DNA from: an uncultured Clostridia bacterium
Lineage (GTDB): Bacteria; Bacillota; Clostridia; Saccharofermentanales; Saccharofermentanaceae
Assembly: GCA_946407705.1 (NCBI GenBank)
Contig: CAMJPC010000017.1
Coordinates: 1 to 50,324, forward strand
Reading direction: 5' to 3'
Length of the DNA stretch: 50,324 bases
The position numbers were made by a program, and so were the translations under genes. Below, one piece after another: positions 6,424 to 14,947 of the stretch (positions within the stretch are counted from its first letter, which is position 1; each line of letters begins with the position of its first letter). The notes under the pieces are model-generated. The model was not told where the DNA came from. It saw only the letters and a program-made list of their open reading frames with translations, and searched no databases.

Positions 6424-7875
6424 ATGGCAAAACTTAAGAGTTATTCATGTACAAAATGCGCCGGTGTCCTGAACTTTGATGAAGATCAGGAGCTGTTCGC
6501 CTGTCCTTTCTGCGGAAATGAAATCAATGTTGTCGAGCTCCACCGTGAAGAGCTGTCAGCGCAGGGAGCATCTGCTCTCAGGAGGCTGAGATTTGATACC
6601 GCCGAAGGAATTTTCAAGACGATGCTGGCAAAGAACCCCCGTGATTTCGGCGGCCGCCTGGGAATGATACTTGCGAAGGGAAAGATAGCATCTGTCGAAA
6701 ACCTTAGCGATATCGAAAAGATCAAAGGCTGTGATATTAAGCCTGCGAAGCGTGCGCTGCATAACGCAAAAAAAGAAGCCGATGCCGGGAGCGCGTATTT
6801 TGACAAGCTGTCCGAACTGCTCGCATTGGCCGAAAAGTATAAGGATCTCTGCTCCGAGGAGGATCAGCGCACCAATATGGCAAGAAGATCCTTTCAAGCA
6901 ATAGCCGAGCATGAAGTCAATGTTGATATAGCCCGGGAAGAATCAAAGGAAAATCTTGGCGAAGTAGTAAAGGATTACCCTGCAGCAGCCTTGCCGGTTG
7001 CCATATACAGTGCCGTCAGATACGTCTGCGATGAGATCGACAAGAAGAGCTATGAAGCCAATCACAAACGGCAAATGGCATCAGATCACAGCCAGGCTGA
7101 GTCTGCGTCTTCCGGGGCTGAGGAGATCAGAAAGAAGTATTCGGAAAAATACAAAGAACTTAAAGGCCTCTATCCTGACGTTAACGGTCAAAAGCCGGCC
7201 CATGCTTCCAAAGTTGATGCCGGACCGGATCCTTTTGCGGACGTGACAAAAGATGTTAACTGCGCCAAGTGCGGCGGCCGGCTGATCCCGGATAAAGAGA
7301 AGAGGCTCTACGCATGCAGCTTCTGCGGAGTCGCATACGGCACGTCACTGTTTTTCGATCACCCTCTGCGCAAGGCCAAGCAGGCTCTGTCCGCAGCGGA
7401 TTTTACCGAAGCGGATCAGAGGTTTTCGCACATGCTCATGGTGGATCCTCAGGATCATGAGGCGCTGTTCGGCAGGATCCTGTGCGCCGGCAAATGGAAG
7501 AACATACCCGATATAGAACTCGAGGACAGGATGCGTCCTCTCATGGAAGAGCGTCTTACGGACAGAGCCGGTGAAGCGGTCCTTCATTCAGATGAAGAGC
7601 ACAAGGAATTCTTCAGCAACATGCAGAATGCCGTTACATGCTACATCAGGTGGAGACAATTGAATCAGGAACTGGACAGCATAAAGAAAGCCAAAGATTA
7701 TGCGCGCAGTAAATCCCAGCTCAGTTTCCACCCGGGTTCTGACAAGGGCGCGGAAGCCAAAGTATTTCAACTTGATAAAAAGATCGCAGACGCAAAGGCG
7801 GAGATGAAGGAGCTGCGCGGGCAGTTTGAAGAACTGAAGAGAACGATCGCCAAAGAGAAGGCGGCACAGGTGTGA
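6424..7875 (+). CDS. protein with two TFIIB-like zinc ribbons and C-terminal coiled coil
   Basis: A 483-residue cytoplasmic protein built as an internal duplication. Each half starts with a Cys4 zinc ribbon: C9-x2-C12 ... C28-x2-C31 (CTKCAGVLNFDEDQELFACP) and a second near residues 280-302 (CAKCGGRLIPDKEKRLYACS). Each ribbon is followed by a helical TPR-like stretch in which an 'F-D/E-A-(E/D)-x-x-F-x-x-M-L' element recurs (FDTAEGIFKTMLAKNP; FTEADQRFSHMLMVDP). The last 70 residues are a charged coiled coil. The ribbons probably bind zinc and a protein or nucleic acid partner; the role is unknown. It belongs to a set of zinc-ribbon proteins scattered over this window. It stands alone, with a stem-loop after the stop. 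Confidence 0.8.
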   Translation: MAKLKSYSCTKCAGVLNFDEDQELFACPFCGNEINVVELHREELSAQGASALRRLRFDTAEGIFKTMLAKNPRDFGGRLGMILAKGKIASVENLSDIEKIKGCDIKPAKRALHNAKKEADAGSAYFDKLSELLALAEKYKDLCSEEDQRTNMARRSFQAIAEHEVNVDIAREESKENLGEVVKDYPAAALPVAIYSAVRYVCDEIDKKSYEANHKRQMASDHSQAESASSGAEEIRKKYSEKYKELKGLYPDVNGQKPAHASKVDAGPDPFADVTKDVNCAKCGGRLIPDKEKRLYACSFCGVAYGTSLFFDHPLRKAKQALSAADFTEADQRFSHMLMVDPQDHEALFGRILCAGKWKNIPDIELEDRMRPLMEERLTDRAGEAVLHSDEEHKEFFSNMQNAVTCYIRWRQLNQELDSIKKAKDYARSKSQLSFHPGSDKGAEAKVFQLDKKIADAKAEMKELRGQFEELKRTIAKEKAAQV

Positions 7876-7877
7876 TT

Positions 7878-7926
7878 CACTGATTGACAACCGGATGAAT
7901 GAAGCCCCGTATTGCGGTACGGAGCT
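7878..7926 (+). repeat. gene-end repeat, copy 2
   Basis: This matches 3864-3913: CACTGATTGACAACCGGATG, then AATGAAG and GCGGTACGGA. It starts two bases after the stop of the zinc-ribbon gene, and its second half forms a hairpin. Confidence 0.65.
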
Positions 7927-7936
7927 TCAGATTTTA
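7901..7936 (+). terminator. probable terminator hairpin
   Basis: GAAGCCCCGTA (7901-7911) pairs with TACGGAGCTTC (7918-7928) with one mismatch. The tail AGATTTTAAAAT is only moderately T-rich, so termination may be weak. Confidence 0.55.
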
Positions 7937-7979
7937 AAATATTAAGAGATTCTTTTTCAGAAACGGACGCCGGTAAAAC

Positions 7980-9152
7980 GTGTATTATTCGAGTTTTGGC
8001 ATACTTGCATTGATCATGCACATCATAGTCAATGCTGACACGCTCTTCAGGTCCCACAAGAAGGGTCCTAATGCCGCTGTCCGCGGAAGGTTCCGCGCAT
8101 TCCTGTTTTCCATCATGATCTTCTACATCTCGGATATCATCTGGGGTGCACTTCATGAGTCGAAGATAGTTCCCCTGGCTTATGCGGATACCGTGGTGTT
8201 CTTCGTTTCGATGGCAATGACGCTGCTCCTGTGGATCAGGTTCATCAATATATATCTGAACAGGTTCAACACGACGAGCAGGATCATACATTACATAGCC
8301 TGGTCCATTTTCACGTCGGAGCTCATTGTCATAATAATCAATTTCTTCTATCCGCTGATGTTTACGTTCAAGGCTGACGGAGAATACGCTCCGGGCCCCG
8401 CAAGGTACCTGATACTTGTGATCCATCTCATATTGTTCTCGCTGATATCACTGATCACGCTGGTCAGGGCTGCAAAGACTAAGGACCGCGACAGGCTCCA
8501 TCACAACGCCATATGCATTTCAGGAATTGTCATGGCTTTGTTCGTTGCATTACAGGCGCAGTATCCGCTTCTTCCGTTCTATGCGATCGGATGCCTCATC
8601 GCCACCAGCATCATCAACACCTACGTTGTCGTTGACGAGAGAATGACGAATGCCCAGCAGCTGGGTACCGCCAAAGCGGCCGCTTTCAAGGATTCACTCA
8701 CGAGTATCAGGAACGCCAACGCATTCAACGAGTATAAAACAGACCTCGAAAACAAGGTCAGAAAGGGCGTGGTGGCCGAATACGGCCTGGTTGTCTTCGA
8801 TCTTAACGATCTGAAGACTGTCAACGATACACATGGTCATGACGCAGGTGACAGATATATCCGGGAAGGCAGCAGGCTCATCTGCACAGCATTCAAGCAC
8901 AGCCCCGTATTCAGGATCGGCGGTGACGAATTCGTGGCAGTACTCTTAAATGACGACTACCAGCACCGAGACGGTCTTGTCGCTTCCTTCAACAGGCAGG
9001 TTGATGAGAATCTCAAGAACAGACAGGTAGTCATATCCGCGGGAATGAGTACCTTTGTTCCGGGGCAGGATTCATGCGTGAATGACGTTTTCGCCCGGGC
9101 AGACGAAAGGATGTATGTCCGCAAGAAAGAGTTGAAGAACAGACGTGCGTAA
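7980..9152 (+). CDS. membrane-anchored diguanylate cyclase (GGDEF)
   Basis: This enzyme should make cyclic di-GMP from two GTP. Residues 1-215 hold about six or seven hydrophobic helices forming a membrane sensor (FGILALIMHIIVNADTLF, VVFFVSMAMTLLLWI, YIAWSIFTSELIVIIINFFY). The GGDEF domain covers about 225-385, with the signature G314-G-D-E-F intact and the substrate motif FDLNDLKTVNDTHGHDAGD before it. The usual inhibitory RxxD site five residues ahead of GGDEF is absent (HSPVFRI), so product inhibition is probably weak. The start is GTG at 7980: the frame is closed by TAA just before it, and later ATGs would cut the first helix. The ribosome binding site is weak. Confidence 0.9.
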   Translation: MYYSSFGILALIMHIIVNADTLFRSHKKGPNAAVRGRFRAFLFSIMIFYISDIIWGALHESKIVPLAYADTVVFFVSMAMTLLLWIRFINIYLNRFNTTSRIIHYIAWSIFTSELIVIIINFFYPLMFTFKADGEYAPGPARYLILVIHLILFSLISLITLVRAAKTKDRDRLHHNAICISGIVMALFVALQAQYPLLPFYAIGCLIATSIINTYVVVDERMTNAQQLGTAKAAAFKDSLTSIRNANAFNEYKTDLENKVRKGVVAEYGLVVFDLNDLKTVNDTHGHDAGDRYIREGSRLICTAFKHSPVFRIGGDEFVAVLLNDDYQHRDGLVASFNRQVDENLKNRQVVISAGMSTFVPGQDSCVNDVFARADERMYVRKKELKNRRA

Positions 9153-9162
9153 AAGCATAAAA

Positions 9163-9192
9163 AGACCCGCGGACCATAAGGAACGCGGGTCT
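9163..9192. terminator. terminator between convergent genes
   Basis: AGACCCGCG (9163-9171) pairs exactly with CGCGGGTCT (9184-9192). The T-tract is poor (GATATTTAT) on the plus strand; upstream AAAAGCATAAAA gives T-rich sequence on the minus strand. It may serve both the GGDEF gene and the convergent lipoprotein gene. Confidence 0.7.
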
Positions 9193-9220
9193 GATATTTA
9201 TCTGTTAACAGTGTGTATTA

Positions 9221-9613
9221 TCAGCCTTCGACTGTTGCGATGGATACGCCGTCAGCTGTGTAGTACTCAAAAGCGATTCTGTCGGGACGGATGCCGCAGG
9301 ACTTCTTGAAAGAATCCTTGAGGCTGTCGATCTGCTTGTCGAGACCGCTGCCCTCGATGGACTTCTTAGCCTGAGCGATCTGCTCGTCGTTCATGGATGC
9401 CTTGTAGTAGTACTTGTAAACAACGTCGTTGTTCTTAACTTCGATGCTTGCATCCTTGTAAACGCTCTTGAAGAGGCTGTTCTGCTTCATCTCGTCTACC
9501 ATCTTTTCGAGGTCAGCAGGCTTAACTGCTGCTTCGATCGTCTTGGGACGGCAACCAGCGAACATGAAGAGAGCCATGAATACAACTAATACACTTGCAA
9601 CTGTTTTACGCAT
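9221..9613 (-). CDS. DUF4854-family lipoprotein
   Basis: A 130-residue secreted lipoprotein. The signal peptide ends with the lipobox FAGC at residues 18-21. The mature part resembles DUF4854 proteins of Clostridia: LEKMVDEMKQNSLFKSVYKD, then VKNNDVVYKYYYK, and a helix with SGLDKQIDSLKDSFKKSCGI. The function of that family is not established. An AGGAGG ribosome binding site lies 8 bases before the ATG. It is transcribed alone, divergently from pilT, with an AT-rich intergenic region of about 200 bases. Confidence 0.8.
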   Translation of the reverse strand: MRKTVASVLVVFMALFMFAGCRPKTIEAAVKPADLEKMVDEMKQNSLFKSVYKDASIEVKNNDVVYKYYYKASMNDEQIAQAKKSIEGSGLDKQIDSLKDSFKKSCGIRPDRIAFEYYTADGVSIATVEG

Positions 9614-9749
9614 TTTAATTCCTCCTTTATTCTGTCAAACAGTGTGAAAATTCAATTAGCAATATTAGAATAGGACCTCATTATTGTCAATTGGAATTTT
9701 ACTTTGCCACAAATTAGTAATATCCCGCGAAAAATGCAAAATCCCTATA

Positions 9750-9776
9750 TAAAACAAATTTGTTTTACCTTATAAT
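9750..9776 (+). promoter_or_regulatory. pilT promoter with an 18-bp perfect palindrome
   Basis: TAAAACAAATTTGTTTTA (9750-9767) is a perfect palindrome directly upstream of the -10 box TATAAT (9771-9776). Its position between the -35 and -10 suggests a repressor operator. The regulator is unknown. Confidence 0.6.
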
Positions 9777-9811
9777 CTAACCAACTTATTTTTCACCGGA
9801 GGTGACTTACG

Positions 9812-10882
9812 ATGACTTTTGAAGAACTGATGGATTACGCGATATCCCATGACTGCTCCGATGTCCATATTACTCAAGGTACCAATCTGGCTGTAAGAAG
9901 ATACGGTGTTCTCCATATTCTCGACGAGCGCCCGACCGCCGAAGAGGCTCAGGAAATGATCTATGAGATCCTCTCCAACGAAGAGATCGCACGCGTTGAG
10001 GCTGGCGAAGACGTTGACGTAGGCCGTATGGTCGACAACGGGATCAGAGTCAGAGCCAATGTTTACCATCAGCGTAACAATCTCGCATGCAGCATCCGTC
10101 TCCTCATGGCTGAGATCCCTGAATTCGAAGCACTCGGACTTCCTGACGTAATCAAGGAGCTCGCTCAGAAGAATAACGGTATCATCCTCGTTACGGGTCC
10201 TACGGGTTCCGGTAAGACAACAACGCTTTCCGCGATCGTTGACTTCATCAACAAGAACGAGGCAAAGCACGTTATCACCATCGAGGATCCTATCGAGTAC
10301 ATCTATCCTCACAACCGTGCCATGATCCACCAGCGTGAGTTGGGCCGTGACGTTAAGTCTTTCTCTTACGCTCTCCACTCTGCGCTCCGTGAAGACCCGG
10401 ATATCATCCTCGTCGGCGAAATGCGTGACTTCGAGACGATCGCTGCCGCAATCACGGCTGCCGAGACCGGACACCTCGTCCTTTCAACACTTCACACACA
10501 GAGTGCTGCCCAGACGATCAACAGAGTCATCGACGGTGCACCTTCCGACATGAAGATGACCATCCGTACACAGTTCGCACAGAGCATCCAGGGCGTTATC
10601 TCCCAGCAGCTCCTGCCTACGACTGACGGCAACGGCCGTGTTCTCACAACAGAGATCATGACAGGTACCAGCGCCATCAGGAACCTCATCAACGAGGACA
10701 AGATCCAGATGATCCCCGGTTCCATCCAGTCTTCTCACCAGCTCGGCATGCACACGCTGAACGAGGACCTTTCCAGACTTTATCAGATGGGTCTTATCAC
10801 CAGAAGGACCGCAATGGATGCAGCATACGATCCTCAGGATCTCGAGAAAGTTCTCGGAACATCTTCATCCGCATTCTTCTGA
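9812..10882 (+). CDS. pilT: type IV pilus retraction ATPase PilT
   Basis: PilT is a hexameric cytoplasmic ATPase that depolymerises type IV pili and powers twitching motility. The 356 residues match the usual size. Walker A is GPTGSGKT at residues 129-136, the Asp box is ITIEDPIEYIY, Walker B is LREDPDIILVGEMRD, and the His box is TGHLVLSTLHT. The N-terminal domain has SDVHITQG, typical of PilT rather than PilB, and no N-terminal MshEN domain is present. GGAGGTGA precedes the ATG. It stands alone, with no pilB or pilC beside it; the only other pilus gene here is the pilin at 42723, 32 kb away. Confidence 0.93.
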   Translation: MTFEELMDYAISHDCSDVHITQGTNLAVRRYGVLHILDERPTAEEAQEMIYEILSNEEIARVEAGEDVDVGRMVDNGIRVRANVYHQRNNLACSIRLLMAEIPEFEALGLPDVIKELAQKNNGIILVTGPTGSGKTTTLSAIVDFINKNEAKHVITIEDPIEYIYPHNRAMIHQRELGRDVKSFSYALHSALREDPDIILVGEMRDFETIAAAITAAETGHLVLSTLHTQSAAQTINRVIDGAPSDMKMTIRTQFAQSIQGVISQQLLPTTDGNGRVLTTEIMTGTSAIRNLINEDKIQMIPGSIQSSHQLGMHTLNEDLSRLYQMGLITRRTAMDAAYDPQDLEKVLGTSSSAFF

Positions 10883-10908
10883 TATCAGAAGGGTATCGAC
10901 AGAATTAC

Positions 10909-10940
10909 AAAGGGCCGCACAACCGTGTGGCCCTTTTTTT
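10909..10940 (+). terminator. rho-independent terminator of pilT
   Basis: AGGGCCGCAC (10911-10920) pairs with GTGTGGCCCT (10925-10934) with one G-T pair and an AACC loop, followed by a run of T. Confidence 0.9.
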
Positions 10941-11043
10941 ATGGTCTTTTCCTGGTGCGAAGATCACGGATGTTTGATTTTGCGCGCAAAAGAACTTAAT
11001 ATATATACTTGGAATTTGAGGAATTTTCGAAAGGGATAGATCT

Positions 11044-12264
11044 ATGGCATCACTTTGCAAAAACTGCAGCCATGCGCTTGTTTTCGATCCGAAGTCACAG
11101 AAGCTCGTATGCAGTTCATGCGGCAGTACGTTCCTGCCCGAAGAGATCGAAGACAATTCTCAAAAGTACAGAGAAGACCTTCAGGCTGAGGCGATGGAAG
11201 AAGTCTATGGCTCGAAAGACGGGAAGTACATGGACTGCTACATCTATTCGTGCGCACAGTGCGGCGGTGAGATCGTAGTCAACGGAACCGAAGCTTCCAC
11301 GACCTGCATTTACTGCGGCAATCCGAACGTTGTTTTCAGCAGGATCGCCAAGCAGAAGTGTCCCGAATTCGTACTCCCGTTCTCCGTGTCAAAGGAGAGG
11401 GCGATCACACTCGCAAGAGAAGAGATCAGAAGGGGATTTTTCGTTCCGAAGCAGATCAAGAACTTCTCTGTCGACTGCTGCAGGGGCATCTATCTCCCGT
11501 ACTGGATCGTCAACGCTGATTACACGGATGCGGTCGTCATCAAGGGAGAGGTCAGAAGCGGCAAGAGCACCGTCACTAGATATTTCGGAAGGGCGGGCAG
11601 GATGAAGATCAGAAACCTGCCTTTGGATGCGTCACGCGCACTCTCAGACGAGAGCAGCCAAAAGCTCGAGCCGTTCGTGCTCTCGCGCCTGAAGCCATTC
11701 GACGTTGATTATCTCGCGGGATTCTATTCGAACGTATCTGACGTAACATACAGCGACATCAGAAAAGCAACGCTTGACAGGGCAAAAGAGTATTTCAACG
11801 AGGAAGCCATGAGGGAATGCCAGGCTTCGAACAAAAAGGTCATTTCCTCATATCCTTCACTGAGGCTCAACAACGACATGGTCTATGCCATGATGCCCGC
11901 GTGGTTCATCACGTTTGACTATAAGGGCAAGCACAACACCATCCTCGTCAACGGTGACACGGGCAAGGTCGTATGCGCGCTGCCCTGGAAAAAGGTCCTT
12001 TTCTACGGCCTTCTCATCGGTGTGGGGATCCTGATCACGATAGGTGCGTACTTTGTCTTCAGGGAGACGCTTCCGTTTTTTTTCGCGTCAAGCGGCCGGC
12101 GTTCAAGCAGCAGTAACAACAGGGGCCAGATTATCGGAATTCTTGTCGCGGGCATCATTGCGCTGTTCTCGACGGGCATCCGCAAGGTCGTAAAAGTCAT
12201 CAAGAACATAAAGCTGACTCAGGACAAAGAGATGTTCAACTTCATGAAGAAGAGACAGGGGTGA
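11044..12264 (+). CDS. membrane protein with two N-terminal zinc ribbons
   Basis: A 406-residue protein, paralogous in plan to the one at 19743. Ribbon 1 is C5-x2-C8 ... C23-x2-C26 and ribbon 2 is C70-x2-C73 ... CIYCG near residue 90. A shared core follows with PEFVLPFSVSKERAITLARE and, after GIYLPYWIVNADY, a beta-rich domain. Near the C-terminus VLFYGLLIGVGILITIGAYF and IIGILVAGIIALFS are membrane helices, so the ribbons probably face the cytoplasm. The function is not known. A short gene follows 7 bases later and a lipoprotein after that, so the three may form an operon. AAAGGGATAGATCT upstream gives only a moderate ribosome binding site. Confidence 0.8.
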   Translation: MASLCKNCSHALVFDPKSQKLVCSSCGSTFLPEEIEDNSQKYREDLQAEAMEEVYGSKDGKYMDCYIYSCAQCGGEIVVNGTEASTTCIYCGNPNVVFSRIAKQKCPEFVLPFSVSKERAITLAREEIRRGFFVPKQIKNFSVDCCRGIYLPYWIVNADYTDAVVIKGEVRSGKSTVTRYFGRAGRMKIRNLPLDASRALSDESSQKLEPFVLSRLKPFDVDYLAGFYSNVSDVTYSDIRKATLDRAKEYFNEEAMRECQASNKKVISSYPSLRLNNDMVYAMMPAWFITFDYKGKHNTILVNGDTGKVVCALPWKKVLFYGLLIGVGILITIGAYFVFRETLPFFFASSGRRSSSSNNRGQIIGILVAGIIALFSTGIRKVVKVIKNIKLTQDKEMFNFMKKRQG

Positions 12265-12271
12265 TAATAAG

Positions 12272-12718
12272 GTGGATTTCATAGCACTTCTGTTTGCATT
12301 GGGTTTCGGATTCGGCCTTTCCTGCTGGATCTTCGGCGCGATCCTCGAAAAATCGAACAACCTGGGTGACAGCCACGGCGGAAGCAACGACTACAAGGCT
12401 TATCCGAAATTCACGGTCCGCAGGGACAAGATGTCTAAGGACGAGCAGAGATTCTTCTCTTCGCAGTATGCCGAAAAGATCGACACCGGAGCGCAGCCTT
12501 CGGGAGCTTCGCTTGTCAGAAGACTTACCGCTGAAGAGCGCAAACAGTACAATAAGCCTGCCGAGCCCACGGGTCTTTTTACGCCGGGCAGCAAGAGCAC
12601 ATGGGAAGACACGACTGAAGAAGAGATCAGGAACTGGGACAAGAATGCCGGAGAGTATAAGAATCTCGCCGGAATCTTCAAGCCCGTCAGCGATCAGGAC
12701 ATCGATCCGAATCCGTAA
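12272..12718 (+). CDS. hypothetical protein with N-terminal membrane anchor
   Basis: A 148-residue protein starting with GTG, with AATAAGG just before it. Residues 3-25 (FIALLFALGFGFGLSCWIFG) form one membrane helix. The rest is hydrophilic and probably flexible, rich in Ser, Lys and Glu, without a domain I recognise. It lies 7 bases after the zinc-ribbon membrane protein and is probably translated with it, so an accessory role in the same membrane complex is plausible but unproven. Confidence 0.6.
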   Translation: MDFIALLFALGFGFGLSCWIFGAILEKSNNLGDSHGGSNDYKAYPKFTVRRDKMSKDEQRFFSSQYAEKIDTGAQPSGASLVRRLTAEERKQYNKPAEPTGLFTPGSKSTWEDTTEEEIRNWDKNAGEYKNLAGIFKPVSDQDIDPNP

Positions 12719-12786
12719 AAAACAGCTGCAACATTTTAATAGTCTTATCTGTATAAAGAGTATCAACCCTCGAGGAGGACTATGGG

Positions 12787-13659
12787 ATGAAAAGATTACT
12801 GTGCGGAACGGCAGTCCTTGCAGCCACTTTGTTCATGCTTGCGGGATGCCAAGTGCGATATGTCGAGCCTGATATCAAAGAGACCAAAAAGATCACGACG
12901 ATAACCGTGCCCGTAACGTCCGTCGGAAGCACCGATGAAGACCGTGTGAAGCCCGCCGTATCGTCTGAGACCTCTGAAGATGCTTCTTCCGGGAAGATCC
13001 CGGAATCGGGAGACGCGGGCGGCATCAAGTACAACATCATAGACCCGGGCACATCGGGCGAAGGCGAAGTGGAGAAGGGATATTATCTTGTCGAGGCCGC
13101 AAATGACAAGCTGCCTTATAAGATCGTCGTTGCCATGGGCGAGTTCAGCACCGGCGGATATGACATTTGGTTCTCCGGCATCGATTACGACGGAACGGTC
13201 CTGAAGCTTACTGTCAAAGAGACTTCGCCAGCTGAGGGAGACGTGGTTCCGCAGGCCATAACGTATCCCATGTGTGCGATCGAGTTCAGCAAGCTTCCCG
13301 CGCAGATCAAGGTCGTGAATGAAAGCGGCTACGAGTACAAGTGTGTATTTACGAGGCTTGAGACCAAGACCGCGGATCTGGAACTTATCGCCTGGTTCAG
13401 TGACGGTAGCGGCGAGATATTAAGGAAGACTTATGTTTACCAGACTGCCGACGGAACTTACAAGTATGAGAACGTGACCTCGATAACCGAGCACTGGGGC
13501 GCGGCAAAGTGGAAGGACACCATCGAAAGCTATGGCTTTGCAAAGACAAGGGAAGAAATAGTCGAGATCGCCAGGAAGTTCAATTCCTGCGGTTATCTCA
13601 TGTATCCGAACGACAACAAGCCGCACTCTCCGGACGAATTCCTTAAAACCAAGACTTGA
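12787..13659 (+). CDS. putative lipoprotein
   Basis: A 290-residue secreted lipoprotein. The signal peptide MKRLLCGTAVLAATLFMLAG is followed by the lipidated Cys21. A low-complexity Ser/Thr/Glu linker extends to about residue 75, then a beta-rich domain of about 120 residues (KIVVAMGEFSTGGYDIWFSG, KLTVKETSP) of the kind that resembles PrcB-like secreted protease inhibitors: 'G-E-x-S-T-G-G-Y-x-I' is the key motif. A further domain ends the protein. AGGAGG lies 8 bases before the ATG. It follows the gene at 12272 by 68 bases. The PrcB-like assignment is tentative. Confidence 0.7.
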   Translation: MKRLLCGTAVLAATLFMLAGCQVRYVEPDIKETKKITTITVPVTSVGSTDEDRVKPAVSSETSEDASSGKIPESGDAGGIKYNIIDPGTSGEGEVEKGYYLVEAANDKLPYKIVVAMGEFSTGGYDIWFSGIDYDGTVLKLTVKETSPAEGDVVPQAITYPMCAIEFSKLPAQIKVVNESGYEYKCVFTRLETKTADLELIAWFSDGSGEILRKTYVYQTADGTYKYENVTSITEHWGAAKWKDTIESYGFAKTREEIVEIARKFNSCGYLMYPNDNKPHSPDEFLKTKT

Positions 13660-13671
13660 CTCCCAAAAGAC

Positions 13672-13699
13672 GTCAGCAGCGCTATCGGGCGCTGCTGAC
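13672..13699 (+). terminator. perfect 11-bp hairpin after the lipoprotein gene
   Basis: GTCAGCAGCGC (13672-13682) pairs exactly with GCGCTGCTGAC (13689-13699) around TATCGG. There is no T-tract, so it may stabilise the 3' end of the message rather than terminate. Confidence 0.55.
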
Positions 13700-13911
13700 A
13701 AAGTGAGGAATTTGTAGAAAGGACGGACTGCTTTGTTGTCTTAACCTTTGTGACAGCCACATTATCGCAAGACCCGGAAAGCCCAACAATCATCAATTGC
13801 GGGGCTATTTGTTGCTAAAGCCACAGGATCCCTTCCAAGTGTTGCATATCAACAAATTTTCGATGAAACGGGCGCGGCTTTTTAAGATTTTTACCCTTTT
13901 TGAAAATGTAA

Positions 13912-14109
13912 ACGGGACTTAACCTCAGTGCTAACGCAGGCGAGCCCAAGAACAAGACCGACAAGGTTCATGACGAGGGAAAGAACGGCAACTACACAGA
14001 TACTTTCAGATACAGACAGAAGTCAAAGAAGTATCTCGGTTCCAGAGAGTACTCATTCTATTTTAATAACGGTCAGATCTCCAGGATCACACTTACATAT
14101 ATTCCTTGA
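13912..14109 (+). pseudogene. C-terminal remnant of an unidentified gene
   Basis: The frame opens after a TAA at 13909 and runs 65 codons to the TGA at 14107, without a credible start. It reads NAGEPKNKTDKVHDEGKNGN, then TFRYRQKSKKYLGSREYSFY, then NNGQISRITLTYIP. It looks like the tail of a secreted or lipoprotein gene. A proper terminator follows at 14137, as it would for an intact gene. Between 13700 and 13911 I see no gene. Confidence 0.5.
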
Positions 14110-14136
14110 TCTGATCATTCAGTTTGAATGAAAAGA

Positions 14137-14168
14137 GCCCCCGAAGGATGACTTCGGAGGTTTTTGTT
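14137..14168 (+). terminator. rho-independent terminator after the remnant
   Basis: CCCCCGAAG and CTTCGGAGG pair with one mismatch around GATGA, followed by TTTTTGTTTTT. Confidence 0.8.
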
Positions 14169-14276
14169 TTTCTGTCGCGTTTTACTCAAAGCGTGGAAAC
14201 CGGCCGGTAATAAGTACGGTTAATAAAAAATGAGTTATGATTATATAGTTAGCATTAACATAAAAAGGGTGATCAC

Positions 14277-14939
14277 ATGGAAGAGAAAGATGAGAATCTT
14301 ATCAAGGAGCCGCAGGGCAGAAAGCTCACAAAGGCTGAGAGCATCAGGATAAAGCAGTTTGCGCTGACAGCGGCTGACCTTGAGGAAAAGGGATACAAAC
14401 TTCATAACCTGACAGTATCGACGGTGAAGGCGAACGTGCTTGGCATAGTTGCCGGCTGCGTTCTGGCATTGCCTTTCGTTTTGGCATTTCACTTTACGAC
14501 AGGACTTAACAATCACATAATCAAACCTGTCTATCTGATACTTTGCCCGCTTGCCATGATCGTAAGCATCGTCGTTCACGAACTGCTTCACGGAGCAGGC
14601 TGGCTGCCGTTTACCAAAGGCAAGTTCAAGAGCATCGCTTTCGGCGTTATCTGGGAAGCGCTGATGCCTTACTGCACGTGCAAGGAAGCGCTCAGAAAAG
14701 GTCAGTACTTAGTCGGGCTTGTGATGCCGCTGTTAATATTGGGCATCATCCCGTCAGCTGTTGCACTTGTCATCGGAAGCTTTTATCTGCTTGTCTACGG
14801 CGTTGTTATGATCATATGCGCGGGCGGAGACATCTTGATATTGTTCCTGATCCTGAAGACAAAGCTCAAGGGTGATGTCCTTTTCGTAGACCATCCGTCA
14901 GAGGTCGGTCTTGCGGCTTTTGTCAAAGAAGAACAGTGA
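14277..14939 (+). CDS. DUF3267 putative zincin membrane peptidase
   Basis: A 220-residue membrane protein with four or five helices. The zinc-protease motif H101-E-L-L-H105 (VVHELLHGAGW) lies at the end of a helix, as in the DUF3267 (putative zincin peptidase) family. A later GGD (AGGDILILFLI) fits the third metal ligand in a membrane helix. Substrates of this family are not known. The N-terminal 60 residues are charged and cytoplasmic. AAAGGGTGATCAC gives the ribosome binding site, and a -10-like TATATAGT lies just upstream. A GNAT gene starts 8 bases after its stop, so the two are likely cotranscribed. Confidence 0.8.
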   Translation: MEEKDENLIKEPQGRKLTKAESIRIKQFALTAADLEEKGYKLHNLTVSTVKANVLGIVAGCVLALPFVLAFHFTTGLNNHIIKPVYLILCPLAMIVSIVVHELLHGAGWLPFTKGKFKSIAFGVIWEALMPYCTCKEALRKGQYLVGLVMPLLILGIIPSAVALVIGSFYLLVYGVVMIICAGGDILILFLILKTKLKGDVLFVDHPSEVGLAAFVKEEQ

Positions 14940-14947
14940 GGTAATCC

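Noticed and set aside
7980..8015. Later start codons for the diguanylate cyclase
   Set aside because: The ATG at 8016 would delete part of the first membrane helix; the GTG at 7980 is the earliest possible start.
9770..10474. 234-residue minus-strand frame opposite pilT
   Set aside because: It is a shadow of a clearly coding pilT gene; the product has no signal and composition is an antisense artefact.
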